DNA of 43,742 nucleotides from Chloroflexota bacterium (GTDB lineage: Bacteria; Chloroflexota; Anaerolineae; Anaerolineales; UBA11858). This document shows, piece by piece, positions 1-9,063 of this stretch. The notes beneath the pieces were generated by a model. The model was not told the DNA's origin and searched no databases. It saw only the letters and a list, made by a program, of their open reading frames with translations. Each line of letters opens with the position of its first letter. The first letter of the stretch is position 1. The stretch is from the NCBI GenBank assembly GCA_018648225.1, contig JABGRQ010000071.1, positions 1-43,742 on the forward strand, read 5' to 3'. The position numbers and the translations under genes were made by a program.

Positions 1-320
1 CGAAGTCTATCACCGTTTTTGCTATCTTTGTTTGCTCTCCGACAAACTGCTAGTGGGGTAATTTCCACATAGCGCGGCGCATCCGATGAAACTGGCAATT
101 CCGAACCCAGCGGGGCTACACCCCCAGGTGCATCCAGTTCGGTCAGTTCGCCTTCTTCAGGCTCCGGCTCCGGGTTCACCCCGGTGATACCCGGCGCGGT
201 GATGCGACCTGCCGGTTGTGGCGTAGGCGGTGGTTCACCTTCTGCGCTTACCCCCAACGGAACCAGCAATAATGCCAATACGATAAGAATCCATACACGT
301 TTGTGCCACTTCGTCTTCAT
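1..320 (-). CDS. Secreted protein of unknown function, N-terminal part (cut by window edge)
   Basis: A reading frame with no stop runs on the minus strand from an ATG at 320 to the window edge, so about 106 residues are visible. A GGAGG Shine-Dalgarno lies five bases before the ATG. The first 25 residues form a typical signal peptide: a Lys/Arg-rich start, a hydrophobic stretch (WILIVLALLLVPLG) and a VSA cleavage site. The mature part begins with a Pro/Glu/Gly-rich low-complexity linker and has no domain I recognise. It is divergent from the fusion gene at 656. I cannot name a function; export across the membrane is the only supported statement. Confidence 0.7.
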   Translation of the reverse strand, partial: MKTKWHKRVWILIVLALLLVPLGVSAEGEPPPTPQPAGRITAPGITGVNPEPEPEEGELTELDAPGGVAPLGSELPVSSDAPRYVEITPLAVCRRANKDSKNGDRL

Positions 321-655
321 CTCGGCCTCCAAATCAACTATCACTCCCTGAGATCGAGAATGTCCCCTGGCGCCCCCGTTTTTTTGCCGTCATCAAATGG
401 CCCCTGGGTACTGTTCCCTTTTACGATTATTGTATATATTTTTGCAATTTAATCAAGCGCATATCGCAATATTTATATTATTTTTATGCTTTTCATATTA
501 CACTCGGCGATCTTATATGGAGGATTGTACGCCGGTATTGGGTATTTTTCAAAGAGCGGCTACAATAGAGAAGGTTTTCCATGCAGGAGAACAATGGTGC
601 CGTGGCTCAAATCACCGTTCTCTTAGTTCCTTGAAACGCTTATTGAGATTAATAT
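321..655. other. Divergent intergenic region, AT-rich
   Basis: This 335-base stretch separates two divergent genes. Its middle part (about 410-520) is strongly AT-rich, and a candidate promoter for the rightward gene lies at 538-566. No tRNA-like cloverleaf, riboswitch or convincing small gene was found. One 97-codon frame (397-690) crosses it, but its composition and lack of family resemblance argue against it being real. Confidence 0.5.
538..566 (+). promoter_or_regulatory. Candidate sigma70-type promoter for the fusion gene
   Basis: A TTGGGT box (538-543) and a TACAAT box (561-566) are separated by 17 bases, about 90 bases before the ATG at 656. The -10 matches the consensus at five of six positions; the -35 matches at only three. 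Found by eye. Confidence 0.35.
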
Positions 656-3600
656 ATGATGTCCTACCTCGAACAAACTCCCTGTTTTAGCGAAATTGAA
701 GCAGCAAAATTTACCCAAGACATTTTTGGCGTTTCCGGTTCAGTAACGCCGTTGGCGGGCGAGCGTGATCAGAATTTTCGCGTCCACTCGAATGCGGGAA
801 AAGACTACGTGCTAAAAATCGCCAATGCCAGCGAAGAAGCTTCGTTTTTAGAAGCGCAAGCCCAGGCTATGCAACATCTGGCTGAAAATGGGGTAGCTTC
901 TCCGCAAGTGGTCACAACGAAAACTGGAGCATTAATCGCTACAGTGGATACTCCCTCGCGAGTCAGCCACTTGGTGCGCCTGGTGACCTATTTGCCGGGC
1001 ACTCCCTATGGTTCAATACGACGGCACTCTCCTGATCTTTTTAGCCATCTGGGGGAATATCTAGGGCGCCTGGATCGAATCTTGACAAGTTTCGAGCATC
1101 CGGCGACACAGCGCGATTTCCACTGGGATTTGGCGAAGGCTCCCGCGGTTGTGACCCAGTACAAATCGTTGATAGCCGACGAGGAGATGCGTATACAAAT
1201 CGAGAAGTTGGCTGCCGATTTTAATACGCATACCGCCCCATTATTGTCTGGGTTGCGCCAGAGCGTAATCCATAATGACGCGAATGACTATAACGTCATT
1301 GTGAGCGTTGACACTCTCTCTCTCAACCAACAAATGGTTGGCGTGATTGATTTTGGCGATATGCTCTACAGCTATACTGTCGCCGAACTGGCAATTGCAA
1401 TTGCCTATGCCATTCTGAACAAGCCCGATCCACTGGAAACGGCGGCTTTATTGGTTAGGGGCTATCATCAGGAAAACCCACTCAACCCAAATGAAATTGA
1501 GGCCCTGTTTGGCCTGGTAAGTATGCGCTTGTGCACCAGTGTGTGCATAGCCGCCTACCAAATCAGGCAACGCCCCGATGACGAATATTTGCTCATCAGC
1601 CAGGAAGCAATTCGCAACACCCTGCCCCAATGGGCGCAGATTCACCCCCGTTTTGCTGGCGCTGTTTTTCGTCACGCCTGCGGTCTGACACCTGTACCTC
1701 AGACCCAAAAAATAATCGCCTGGTTGCAAAATAATGCGCATCAAATCGCGCCTGTTTTGGATGTTGATCTAAAGGTCAGCAATACATGCACCCCGCTTGA
1801 CCTGGGTATCGGCAGCCCCCTCATCGAAGCAGACCCAACCTCGATCGCGGAAGCCAGCCTCACTTCCCGTCTGTTCGGCCAAATGAAGGAATCCGGAGCT
1901 GAGATTGGTTTGGGATTATATGACGAAGCGCGGCTGCTCCATCATCATCCAGCGTTCGATACTGGCCTAAAAATTACTGATGAGCGCCGTACAATCCATA
2001 TCGGCCTTGATCTCTTTGCCCCGGCTGGCACGGCAGTCTACGCCCCGCTCAGGGGCAGCCTGTACGCGTTTGCCGATAATGCCACCCCCTATGATTACGG
2101 GCCGGTGATCGTGCTGGAACATCATACCGACGATGGCACGCCCTTTTTTACGCTCTACGGGCACCTCAGTCGGGAATCGTTGGACGGGTTGCGCGTCGGG
2201 CAAATCTTTGAAGCGGGGCAAAAAATATGTGCGCTAGGCACACCCGAAGTCAATGGCGGCTGGACACCCCACCTGCACTTGCAGCTCATCACCGATCTGC
2301 TCGAACTGGGAAGCGATTTTCCAGGCGTGTGTCAGGCCAGTCAGCGCCCAATCTGGTTGTCTTTTTCGCCCGATCCAAACTTGATTCTGGGCATCCCTGC
2401 GGAAAATTTCCCTGAGCAGCGGCTTGATAAACCCAGCACGCTGGCCCTACGCCGCAAAATCATTGGGAAAAATCTGAGCATTGGCTATCAGGAACCACTC
2501 AAAATCGAACGCGGCTGGATGCAATATTTATTCGATGAAACTGGACGGCGCTATGTAGATGCTTATAATAATGTGCCACATGTGGGGCATTGTCATCCAC
2601 GCGTGGTGGCTGCCGGGCGGCGGCAAATGGGCATATTGAATACCAATACGCGCTATTTGCACGATTATCTGCTGCAATACGCCGAGCGCATCACCGCCAC
2701 TTTACCAGATGCACTCAGCGTATGTTTTTTCGTCAATTCGGGCAGCGAAGCCAATGAACTGGCCTTGCGTTTAGCGCGCGCATATACCAGTCAGCGCGAT
2801 ATGATCGTCATGGAAAGCGCCTATCACGGACATACCACCTCGCTAATCGACATCAGTCCCTACAAGCACGCTGGCCCAGGCGGAGATGGTGCGCCACCCT
2901 GGGTGCATACGATCCCCATTCCCGATACCTATCGCGGGGAATACAAAGCTGACGACCCCCAGGCTGCACAAAAATATGCTCAGCATGTTTCGGATGTCAT
3001 CGAAAGTTTGGCACAAGGCGGTCGCTCGCCAGCCGGTTTTATCGCTGAGACCTGTCCCAGCGTGGCGGGTCAAATTTTTTTGCCAGCGGGGTATCTCTCC
3101 CAAGCCTATGAGTACGTGCGCCAGGCCGGCGGAGTGTGTATCACCGATGAAGTGCAAACCGGCTTTGGTCGCACGGGCACACATTTCTACGCCTTTCAGG
3201 CCCATAATATCATCCCCGATATGGTTGTACTCGGTAAACCGATTGGCAACGGCCACCCCATTGCGGTAGTGGTTACTCGTCCCGAAATTGCCGCCGCCTT
3301 CGATAACGGCATGGAGTTTTTTAGTACTTTCGGCGGCAATACAGTTTCATGCGCCATCGGTATGGCCGTGTTAGATGTGGTTCTGGATGAGAATTTACAG
3401 GCCCATGCACTGGACGTAGGCAATTATCTTTTGGATGGCTTGCGCCAATTTAAGAACGAATACCCCCTGGTGGGCGACGTACGGGGCTCCGGGCTGTTCC
3501 TGGGCGTGGAGTTGGCTCGTAATCCCGAGAGTCTCGAACCCGCCAGACAGGAAGCTGCCTTTATTGTCAATCGTATGCGCCAGTTGGGTGTGCTGCTGGG

Positions 3601-3739
3601 CATCGATGGGCCTTTTCATAATATAATTAAGATCAGACCACCGATGCCTTTCTCTAAATCGGATGCCGATCTATTATTGACCGGGCTAGAAGAAATCTTG
3701 TGGCAAGATTTCGATGTAAATATTGCACCAAGTAGCTGA
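656..3739 (+). CDS. Fusion protein: APH-type kinase, M23 (LytM) domain, class III PLP aminotransferase / phospho-lyase
   Basis: This 1027-residue protein joins three complete domains. Residues about 25-300 are an aminoglycoside/choline-kinase fold with the catalytic loop H206-N-D208...N213 and the metal-binding D232-F-G. Residues about 440-560 are an M23/LytM fold with the Zn set intact: H448xxxD452, H503 and H539-L-H541. Residues about 590-1020 are a class III aminotransferase with the PLP lysine K861 in a GKPIGNG context. The same architecture exists in other bacteria. Separate mammalian homologues of the two ends are hydroxylysine kinase (AGPHD1) and the ethanolamine-phosphate / 5-phosphohydroxylysine phospho-lyases (AGXT2L1/2). 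I infer a kinase that phosphorylates an amino alcohol and a lyase that removes the phosphate. The peptidase role is unclear, and no signal peptide is seen. A second ATG follows directly at 659; no clear Shine-Dalgarno. Confidence 0.85.
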   Translation: MMSYLEQTPCFSEIEAAKFTQDIFGVSGSVTPLAGERDQNFRVHSNAGKDYVLKIANASEEASFLEAQAQAMQHLAENGVASPQVVTTKTGALIATVDTPSRVSHLVRLVTYLPGTPYGSIRRHSPDLFSHLGEYLGRLDRILTSFEHPATQRDFHWDLAKAPAVVTQYKSLIADEEMRIQIEKLAADFNTHTAPLLSGLRQSVIHNDANDYNVIVSVDTLSLNQQMVGVIDFGDMLYSYTVAELAIAIAYAILNKPDPLETAALLVRGYHQENPLNPNEIEALFGLVSMRLCTSVCIAAYQIRQRPDDEYLLISQEAIRNTLPQWAQIHPRFAGAVFRHACGLTPVPQTQKIIAWLQNNAHQIAPVLDVDLKVSNTCTPLDLGIGSPLIEADPTSIAEASLTSRLFGQMKESGAEIGLGLYDEARLLHHHPAFDTGLKITDERRTIHIGLDLFAPAGTAVYAPLRGSLYAFADNATPYDYGPVIVLEHHTDDGTPFFTLYGHLSRESLDGLRVGQIFEAGQKICALGTPEVNGGWTPHLHLQLITDLLELGSDFPGVCQASQRPIWLSFSPDPNLILGIPAENFPEQRLDKPSTLALRRKIIGKNLSIGYQEPLKIERGWMQYLFDETGRRYVDAYNNVPHVGHCHPRVVAAGRRQMGILNTNTRYLHDYLLQYAERITATLPDALSVCFFVNSGSEANELALRLARAYTSQRDMIVMESAYHGHTTSLIDISPYKHAGPGGDGAPPWVHTIPIPDTYRGEYKADDPQAAQKYAQHVSDVIESLAQGGRSPAGFIAETCPSVAGQIFLPAGYLSQAYEYVRQAGGVCITDEVQTGFGRTGTHFYAFQAHNIIPDMVVLGKPIGNGHPIAVVVTRPEIAAAFDNGMEFFSTFGGNTVSCAIGMAVLDVVLDENLQAHALDVGNYLLDGLRQFKNEYPLVGDVRGSGLFLGVELARNPESLEPARQEAAFIVNRMRQLGVLLGIDGPFHNIIKIRPPMPFSKSDADLLLTGLEEILWQDFDVNIAPSS

Positions 3740-3786
3740 TGTCGAGTACGATCGGATACTTCAACCAATATCACCGGGAGGGTCAC

Positions 3787-4464
3787 ATGCACCCGCAACT
3801 AGAAAATATCAAAACACGTGCTTCGCAGCGGTTCTTTACCATTGGCGAAGAAATTGCCCACAGCATTACGCACGGAATTGGCGCAGGCATGAGCATTGTC
3901 GGGCTGGTCATCCTGGTGGTGTTGGCCGCAAAATATGGCGATGTCTACCAGATCGTCAGTTTTAGTATCTACGGCGCTACGCTGATTATCCTCTATCTGG
4001 CTTCGACTTTGTATCACGGTTTTCAACACCCGCGTATCAAACAAATACTGCAAGTGATTGACCATGCTGCGATTTTCCTGTTGATCGCAGGCACCTACAC
4101 CCCCTTCTTGCTGGTTGGCGTCCGGGGCACTTGGGGTTGGACATTATTAGTGATAGTTTGGGGATTGGCTTTGCTGGGGGTTAGCTTCCGGGCGATCTTC
4201 GTCAACCGCTATGAAAAACTGGCTGTTCTGGCCTATGTTCTGATGGGCTGGTTAGGTGTCGTAGCTTTCAAGGAAATGATCGCGAGTATCCCGCTTGGCG
4301 GCATCATCTGGATCGCCATCGGGGGCGTGGTCTATACGATTGGTGTAATTTTCTATGCCCTTCGAAAGATTCCCTATATGCACACGATCTGGCATCTCTT
4401 CGTATTAGGCGGCAGTATTTGTCATTATCTGGGTGTGCTTTTTTATCTGGCGCCATCCCAATAG
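3787..4464 (+). CDS. Hemolysin III / PAQR-family membrane protein (YqfA-like)
   Basis: The 225-residue protein has about seven hydrophobic segments and the family's polar motifs: an early HGIGA, the SxxYH signature as STLYH, a DHAAIF segment and a C-terminal HxxWHLFV...CHY. These His/Ser/Asp residues form the membrane metal site known in PAQR receptors and hemolysin III proteins (TIGR01065). The in-frame ATG at 3739 overlaps the stop of the upstream fusion gene, but a GGGAGG Shine-Dalgarno lies just before the ATG at 3787, so I chose the latter. It is probably co-transcribed with the fusion gene. The haemolysin name is historical; the function in this organism is unknown. A strong terminator follows. 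Confidence 0.88.
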   Translation: MHPQLENIKTRASQRFFTIGEEIAHSITHGIGAGMSIVGLVILVVLAAKYGDVYQIVSFSIYGATLIILYLASTLYHGFQHPRIKQILQVIDHAAIFLLIAGTYTPFLLVGVRGTWGWTLLVIVWGLALLGVSFRAIFVNRYEKLAVLAYVLMGWLGVVAFKEMIASIPLGGIIWIAIGGVVYTIGVIFYALRKIPYMHTIWHLFVLGGSICHYLGVLFYLAPSQ

Positions 4465-4527
4465 GAGCGTCATCCGCTGCTATAAGCTGCAACCAAAATG
4501 CAGTGTTTTTCCATCGACAAAATCAAT

Positions 4528-4566
4528 AAAACACCCCTGCTGTTGCCAACACAGCAGGGGTGTTTT
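4528..4566. terminator. Bidirectional rho-independent terminator
   Basis: A perfect 16-bp inverted repeat (4528-4543 with 4551-4566, seven-base loop) ends in TTTT on the plus strand and, read the other way, in TTTT on the minus strand. It lies between the convergent hemolysin III and DUF2892 genes and can serve both. Confidence 0.9.
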
Positions 4567-4588
4567 ATATCAAAAAATCATTTAAAAA

Positions 4589-4798
4589 CTACTCGCCTTT
4601 ATTCGTCTTTATTTTGAAGGGCAGGTAGAGCGGGCAAAAGCTTACAAAGCTGGTCAGAAGGAAAACAACACCCAAAACCAACAAGATAATGCCCAATGTC
4701 CCGGCAACGGTGCCGCTAAAATACAGATAGCCGAAAATCAAAGCCACCACTACACGGATAATACGATCTGTCGAACCCATATTTTTATTAAATTTCAT
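4589..4798 (-). CDS. DUF2892 (YgaP-like transmembrane) protein
   Basis: A 69-residue membrane protein. It starts with the family's N-terminal pattern (MKFNKNMGSTDRIIR), then two hydrophobic helices separated by a short turn (GTVAGT), and ends in a CPLYLPF segment with a basic tail. This matches DUF2892, the transmembrane region found in YgaP and in many stand-alone small proteins. GGAG precedes the ATG at a suitable distance. It converges on the hemolysin III gene and shares its terminator. The family has no settled function; some members are fused to rhodanese domains. Confidence 0.85.
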   Translation of the reverse strand: MKFNKNMGSTDRIIRVVVALIFGYLYFSGTVAGTLGIILLVLGVVFLLTSFVSFCPLYLPFKIKTNKGE

Positions 4799-4911
4799 GC
4801 TATTTCTCCTATGCGATAAACGAATGAATAAAGTATTCTCAAACGATTAGATGCTTCATCGGATGAAAAGTTACAGTGTAAAACACTGATAAGCGTTCTA
4901 CGTTACGCAAC
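4799..4911. other. Intergenic spacer with small hairpin
   Basis: Between the SGNH-like gene and the DUF2892 gene. A short inverted repeat (CAGTGT ... ACACTG, about 4876-4890) is followed on the minus strand by a short T-rich stretch. It could be a weak terminator for the SGNH-like gene. No other feature is seen. Confidence 0.3.
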
Positions 4912-6582
4912 TTAGCACCAATTTTTGCGCTTAAGAAACAGAATTCCCAGAAAACCCAAACCGACAAGCCCGGATGAGGCAGGACACAGGCTGCGCACAC
5001 CGCCCGCGGGTGGTTCTGTTTCTGCAGGAGGCGCAGCCGCTTCCTCGACAACCGAAGAAGTGGATTCTGTTTCCTCGGGAGTTTGATTGGCCTCAAAGAT
5101 TTCAAGATTATCTACCCAAACTGTGCCAGAATTCGGGACATCGGAATAGGTACTGAAGCCAATCGCAAAACCATTGATCTCAGCTGGATTAATCGCCTGG
5201 CCAGCGTTTTCCTCCCAATCGACGCGCACGATTTGATCCCAGGTGAGTTCAACATGCACCCAGCCATCAACGCTTTCGGGGACGGTTTCAATCACATAGT
5301 GGTAGGTTGCACGCGCTTCGGGGTTTCCACCATAAGCATCGAGGTTGAAGAGCAAGGCTGCTTCGCTGGCGCGATAATCAAAGGCAATCCCAGACGAATT
5401 GCCAAAGCCTGGGGCGCTGTCATACATCAGGGCACAGGTGCCCCAGCTATCGGGTTCAATATGGAAATTAATGCGCAACGAGGCCGAACCAGCCTGAGCC
5501 AGACTGCTATCTATGCCGCAAGATAACGTAGTGATGGGCGTGGCGTCATCCCAAAAGGCCTGCCAGCCCTCGGTTCCGGGCGGCGGACCCGATTCGAAAT
5601 CGTCAACCAGCGCGCCGACGCCGAAAACCCAGCCGGGGTCGCTGAGGGGCACGCCCTGCTCCGAGTTGGCCTCCCCTGCCTCGGGCTGAGTCTGAGCTTC
5701 CTGTTCGGGCGCAGGCGCAGTCGGGGCGTTGGCGATCCAGCGGTTGTAGAAAATATTCAACATGGGCACAAATTCATCGGTTGCTTTCTGACTGCCGCTG
5801 GCATTGGGATGTTCATCGCCGTCCGAATCATAGTAGAGAATACCGCTGCCATAATCCACAGCGTGTTCAACCGCACCACTGAAAAAACGGTGATGGTTAT
5901 CGCGGTGTGTGAGAGTGTTGTGTAGATCCCACACCGCGACGTTATTGAGGGGGTATTCGTTGAGCCAGTCTTCAACCAGCCAGCGGCTGAACTCGCGGGC
6001 GTTGATGGCGTTGGACGAATCGAGCAACGGCGGCGGGGTGATGGCGATGAAGAGTTTATCGGGGCGGGTGATGAAATAATCCAGCAGTTGAATATAAACA
6101 TATTTGGCATGTCCAACGGTAAACCACTCACCCTCCGCGGGGGTATCGTTGGGCGAGCCGCTGAGATCAGAGTTGGGGAAACACGATTTAAAGAGAATGA
6201 TCTGATTCTCCCCGCCGGGATCGGCGAAAAGCCGCGTATAATCAGAATTCTGACCGCTCTCAGCATGGACAGCCTGCAAATAACGGCTGCTCTCCGGGCC
6301 GAGAAACCAATCGTACCAGTTGTGATAATCGGTGGCGTCGCCGATGGAATCGGAACCCCAACCGTAGTTGGTATCACTGACAAAATAGTTGTTTTCAGCC
6401 AGGGTACGCCCCAGATTGCCGTATCCATCTGTGAGCCAGTTTTCGCCCACCGAGTGGTGGATAAAAATCAGTTTGACAGGTTCGGGCGGCGGATTAGGGT
6501 TTTCGCTCTGTGCAAAGGCCGAGGAAACAAAGAGCACCCCTGCGAGAAAGGCGATCAAAACGATGACGGGGTTGGGTTTCAT
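4912..6582 (-). CDS. Secreted SGNH-like protein with carbohydrate-binding-like domain and C-terminal anchor
   Basis: The 556-residue protein has a signal peptide (residues 1-24, ending SAFA). Residues about 35-280 begin with FIHHSVGENW and resemble an SGNH/GDSL-hydrolase-like fold, but I cannot confirm a catalytic triad. A Pro/Glu/Gln-rich linker follows. Residues about 325-500 form a jelly-roll type domain (VDDFESG at its start, VWVDNLEIF at its end), as in CBM11-like or NADH-ubiquinone-oxidoreductase-intermediate-associated domains. The C-terminus carries a Thr/Glu/Pro linker, LCPASSG, a hydrophobic helix and a KRK tail, which looks like a surface-anchoring signal. AGGAGG precedes the ATG. 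Probable role: an extracellular or cell-surface protein acting on or binding a polysaccharide; the substrate is unknown. Confidence 0.7.
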   Translation of the reverse strand: MKPNPVIVLIAFLAGVLFVSSAFAQSENPNPPPEPVKLIFIHHSVGENWLTDGYGNLGRTLAENNYFVSDTNYGWGSDSIGDATDYHNWYDWFLGPESSRYLQAVHAESGQNSDYTRLFADPGGENQIILFKSCFPNSDLSGSPNDTPAEGEWFTVGHAKYVYIQLLDYFITRPDKLFIAITPPPLLDSSNAINAREFSRWLVEDWLNEYPLNNVAVWDLHNTLTHRDNHHRFFSGAVEHAVDYGSGILYYDSDGDEHPNASGSQKATDEFVPMLNIFYNRWIANAPTAPAPEQEAQTQPEAGEANSEQGVPLSDPGWVFGVGALVDDFESGPPPGTEGWQAFWDDATPITTLSCGIDSSLAQAGSASLRINFHIEPDSWGTCALMYDSAPGFGNSSGIAFDYRASEAALLFNLDAYGGNPEARATYHYVIETVPESVDGWVHVELTWDQIVRVDWEENAGQAINPAEINGFAIGFSTYSDVPNSGTVWVDNLEIFEANQTPEETESTSSVVEEAAAPPAETEPPAGGVRSLCPASSGLVGLGFLGILFLKRKNWC

Positions 6583-6642
6583 AGCAATCCTCCTATTTGA
6601 TGCAACGGTTCAGCGAATTTATAATGCTAAGTTGCAAATTCC

Positions 6643-6648
6643 ATTATA
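6643..6648 (-). promoter_or_regulatory. Possible -10 box for the SGNH-like gene
   Basis: A TATAAT on the minus strand about 60 bases upstream of the ATG at 6582. No good -35 box at standard spacing was found. Confidence 0.25.
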
Positions 6649-6731
6649 GCTGAACTTGTTCCCAAATATGACGTTTATGCTAAAATACAATCCGGATAAT
6701 TACACTCATAATTCCAATACTTAGAGGCCCC

Positions 6732-8834
6732 ATGCTCCAATCCGACCGAATTATTCGCTCAACCTGCCCCTATTGCGGCGTTGGCTGCCAGGTAGATTTA
6801 CACATCAAGGACGATCATATTTTTCGCGTGGAAGCGCCTTTCGAGGCCGCGCCCAACTTCGGGCGGCTGTGCGCCAAAGGCCGCTTTGGCATGGATTACA
6901 CCACGCACCCCTCCCGACTTACCCAGCCGCTCATCCGTAAAAATATTGGCGAGAAGCCGCGCAAGCCGATCGGGATCGAGGGTTTTCGCCCTGCCACCTG
7001 GGATGAAGCGCTTGATCTGGCCACCGAAAAACTGGCCGGAATCGTTCAGGCGCATGGCAACGACGCGGTGGGTACATTCTGTTCCGCTAAAGCCACCAAC
7101 GAAGACAATTATCTATTTCAGAAATTTGTGCGCGGCGTGCTGGGCACCAACAACGTCGATCACTGCGCCCGCCTGTGCCATGCTGCTTCGGTGGCCGGAC
7201 TTTCGATTGCACTCGGCACTTCGGCTATGTCGAACTCGATTGCCGAAATGAAAGACCTGGATGTCTTCATTGTCACCGGCTCGAACACCAGCGAAACACA
7301 CCCGGTCATCAGTACATTTTTGCGTCAGGCTGTGGTGCAAGGCGGAGCCAAATTAATAGTCATTGATCCGCGCGGCATCGAAATGACCCAATTCGCCCAT
7401 CTGTGGCTGCGCCAGAAGCCGGGCACCGATGTGGCCGTTTTCCAGGCCATGGCGCATGTCATCGTGGAAGAAAATCTGTATGAAAAATTATTCATCGAGG
7501 AGCGCACAGAGGGATTTGAGATATACATTGAAACGCTGAGAGATTACACTCCCGAATGGGCCGAAAATGTCTCTGGTGTTCCCGCAGATCTCATCCGCCA
7601 AGCCGCCCGCACTTATGCCGAGGCCGAAGCCGCGGCTATTTATTGGGGTATGGGCATCTCGCAGAGTGTTCACGGCACCGATAATACCCTCTCGCTGGCA
7701 AACCTGGCGCTACTCACTGGGCATATTGGACGCCCAGGAACGGGCCTCAACCCCCTGCGCGGTCAAAATAACGTGCAAGGTTGTTCGGATTCAGGCGGCT
7801 TGCCCAACGTGTATCCCGGCTATCAAGCTGTGGATGACCCCGAGGTGCGCGCCAAGTTCGAGAAAGATTGGGGCGTGGCGCTCAACCACGAGGTGGGTCT
7901 GACAACAATGGAGATGGTCGATGCCGCCGAGAGCGGTGCGATTCGCGGCTACTACGTGATGGGCGAGAACCCAATGATGTCCGAACCCGATTTACGCCAC
8001 GCGCGCCACGTAATAGCACAGCTCGATTTTGTACTCGTGCAAGATATTTTCCTCAACGAAACCGGCGAGTACGCCGACATCATTTTGCCTGCAGCCAGCT
8101 TCGCCGAAAAAGACGGCACCTTTACCAACAGCGACCGACGCGTGCAACGCATCCGAACAGCTTTACCTATCCCCGGCGAAGCGCGCCCCGACTGGGAGAT
8201 CATTGCCGATCTTGCCCAGCGCGTGGAAACTAAGCTCGGACGCGAACGCAGCGCCGGGTTCACATTTGAACATCCGAGCGAAATCTGGGATGAGATGGCG
8301 CGCCTGACGCCGCCTTTCCAGGGTATTGGCTACACGCGGCTAGCACGCGAGGGCGGCGTGCATTGGCCCTGTCCCAGCCCCGATCATCCGGGCACACCCT
8401 ATTTATTCGCGGATACTTTCCCGCGCGGCAAGGGTCAATTTGCCCCCATCCAATTCCGCCCATCCGAAGAACTGCCAGACGCCCAGTATCCGTTCATTCT
8501 CTCTACGGGGCGGGTACTCTATCATTGGCATGGCGGCACGATGACGCGCCGCTCACAACTCGATCATATTTACCCGGAAGCGACGGTTGAAATCCACCCC
8601 GAGGATGCGCAAAGGCTCGGGGTCGAGGAACACGCGCGGGTACGCGTCCGCTCCCGCCGCGGCCAGATTGAAGTTAAGGCGCTGGTCAGCGAGCGTTCCC
8701 CGCGGGGTACGGTCTTCATCCCCTTCCACTTTGCTGAGGCCGCGGCCAATGAACTCACCCTCGACGCTCGCGATCCTTATGCAAAAATCCCGGATTATAA
8801 AGTCAGCGCAGTGACCATCGAAACGATTACGTAA
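6732..8834 (+). CDS. fdhA-like: Formate dehydrogenase-like molybdopterin oxidoreductase, catalytic subunit (Cys type)
   Basis: The 700-residue protein has the FdhF/FdhA layout. An N-terminal [4Fe-4S] site is formed by C12, C15, C19 and C47, followed by the usual lysine K49. The active-site segment is DHCARLCHAASVAGL: C149 is at the position of the Mo-ligating selenocysteine of E. coli FdhF, followed by the conserved H150. Bis-MGD-binding stretches follow, including YWGMGISQS, GQNNVQG and MGENPMMS, and a C-terminal molydopterin-binding domain (STGRVLYHWHGGT, FHFAEAAANELT). No NADH-binding or ferredoxin partner subunits adjoin it, so the electron acceptor is unknown. It reads divergently from the SGNH-like gene and ends before a very long hairpin. 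It could oxidise formate or reduce CO2; related stand-alone oxidoreductases with other substrates are possible. Confidence 0.85.
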   Translation: MLQSDRIIRSTCPYCGVGCQVDLHIKDDHIFRVEAPFEAAPNFGRLCAKGRFGMDYTTHPSRLTQPLIRKNIGEKPRKPIGIEGFRPATWDEALDLATEKLAGIVQAHGNDAVGTFCSAKATNEDNYLFQKFVRGVLGTNNVDHCARLCHAASVAGLSIALGTSAMSNSIAEMKDLDVFIVTGSNTSETHPVISTFLRQAVVQGGAKLIVIDPRGIEMTQFAHLWLRQKPGTDVAVFQAMAHVIVEENLYEKLFIEERTEGFEIYIETLRDYTPEWAENVSGVPADLIRQAARTYAEAEAAAIYWGMGISQSVHGTDNTLSLANLALLTGHIGRPGTGLNPLRGQNNVQGCSDSGGLPNVYPGYQAVDDPEVRAKFEKDWGVALNHEVGLTTMEMVDAAESGAIRGYYVMGENPMMSEPDLRHARHVIAQLDFVLVQDIFLNETGEYADIILPAASFAEKDGTFTNSDRRVQRIRTALPIPGEARPDWEIIADLAQRVETKLGRERSAGFTFEHPSEIWDEMARLTPPFQGIGYTRLAREGGVHWPCPSPDHPGTPYLFADTFPRGKGQFAPIQFRPSEELPDAQYPFILSTGRVLYHWHGGTMTRRSQLDHIYPEATVEIHPEDAQRLGVEEHARVRVRSRRGQIEVKALVSERSPRGTVFIPFHFAEAAANELTLDARDPYAKIPDYKVSAVTIETIT

Positions 8835-8838
8835 ACAC

Positions 8839-8948
8839 GTGAGCGCGCAAAACATGTCAGGAAATAGTCCGAAAAAAGGGTATGGGGGTGTGGAACACCC
8901 CCCATACCCTTTTTTCGGAAATCCTTCTGACAACATTTGCGCGCTCAC
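8839..8948. repeat. 110-nt extended inverted repeat / terminator
   Basis: Outer arms 8839-8851 and 8936-8948 pair perfectly over 13 bp (GTGAGCGCGCAAA). They are followed by a partly paired section (TGTCAG with CTGACA). The inner arm, about 8868-8891 with 8895-8919, pairs over 24 bp with one bulged C around a GGA loop and ends in TTTTTT. The inner part alone is a strong terminator for the formate-dehydrogenase-like gene. The outer arms suggest a miniature mobile element or a structured RNA. I see no clear target-site duplication. Confidence 0.85.
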
Positions 8949-8964
8949 CGAAGCAAAACCGGGC

Positions 8965-8993
8965 TAGACAAATCCGAAGGCATCATGTAAAAT
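8965..8993 (+). promoter_or_regulatory. Probable sigma70-type promoter of rpsT
   Basis: TAGACA (8965-8970) and TAAAAT (8988-8993) are separated by 17 bases, each one base from consensus. Predicted transcription start is near 9000, giving a leader of about 64 bases before the rpsT start. Confidence 0.6.
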
Positions 8994-9063
8994 ACGCCTT
9001 CGTCAAAAATCGGTGTAGCTATTTTGGTAATAGCACATTCGTTGAAAGTTTCGGAGGTTCGAC

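Noticed and set aside
581-634. Possible 17-residue leader peptide after AGAAGG
   Set aside because: No regulatory codon run and no terminator or antiterminator pair downstream; chance occurrence is as likely.
397-690. 97-codon frame in the left intergenic region
   Set aside because: It crosses the candidate promoter, overlaps the fusion gene start, has no Shine-Dalgarno and no family-like sequence.
4839-5105. 88-codon basic frame on the minus strand at the end of the SGNH-like gene
   Set aside because: It lies in another frame of the C-terminal part of that gene and has no start signals.
7143-7200. Selenocysteine in the formate-dehydrogenase-like protein
   Set aside because: The active-site codon is TGC (Cys149); there is no in-frame TGA.
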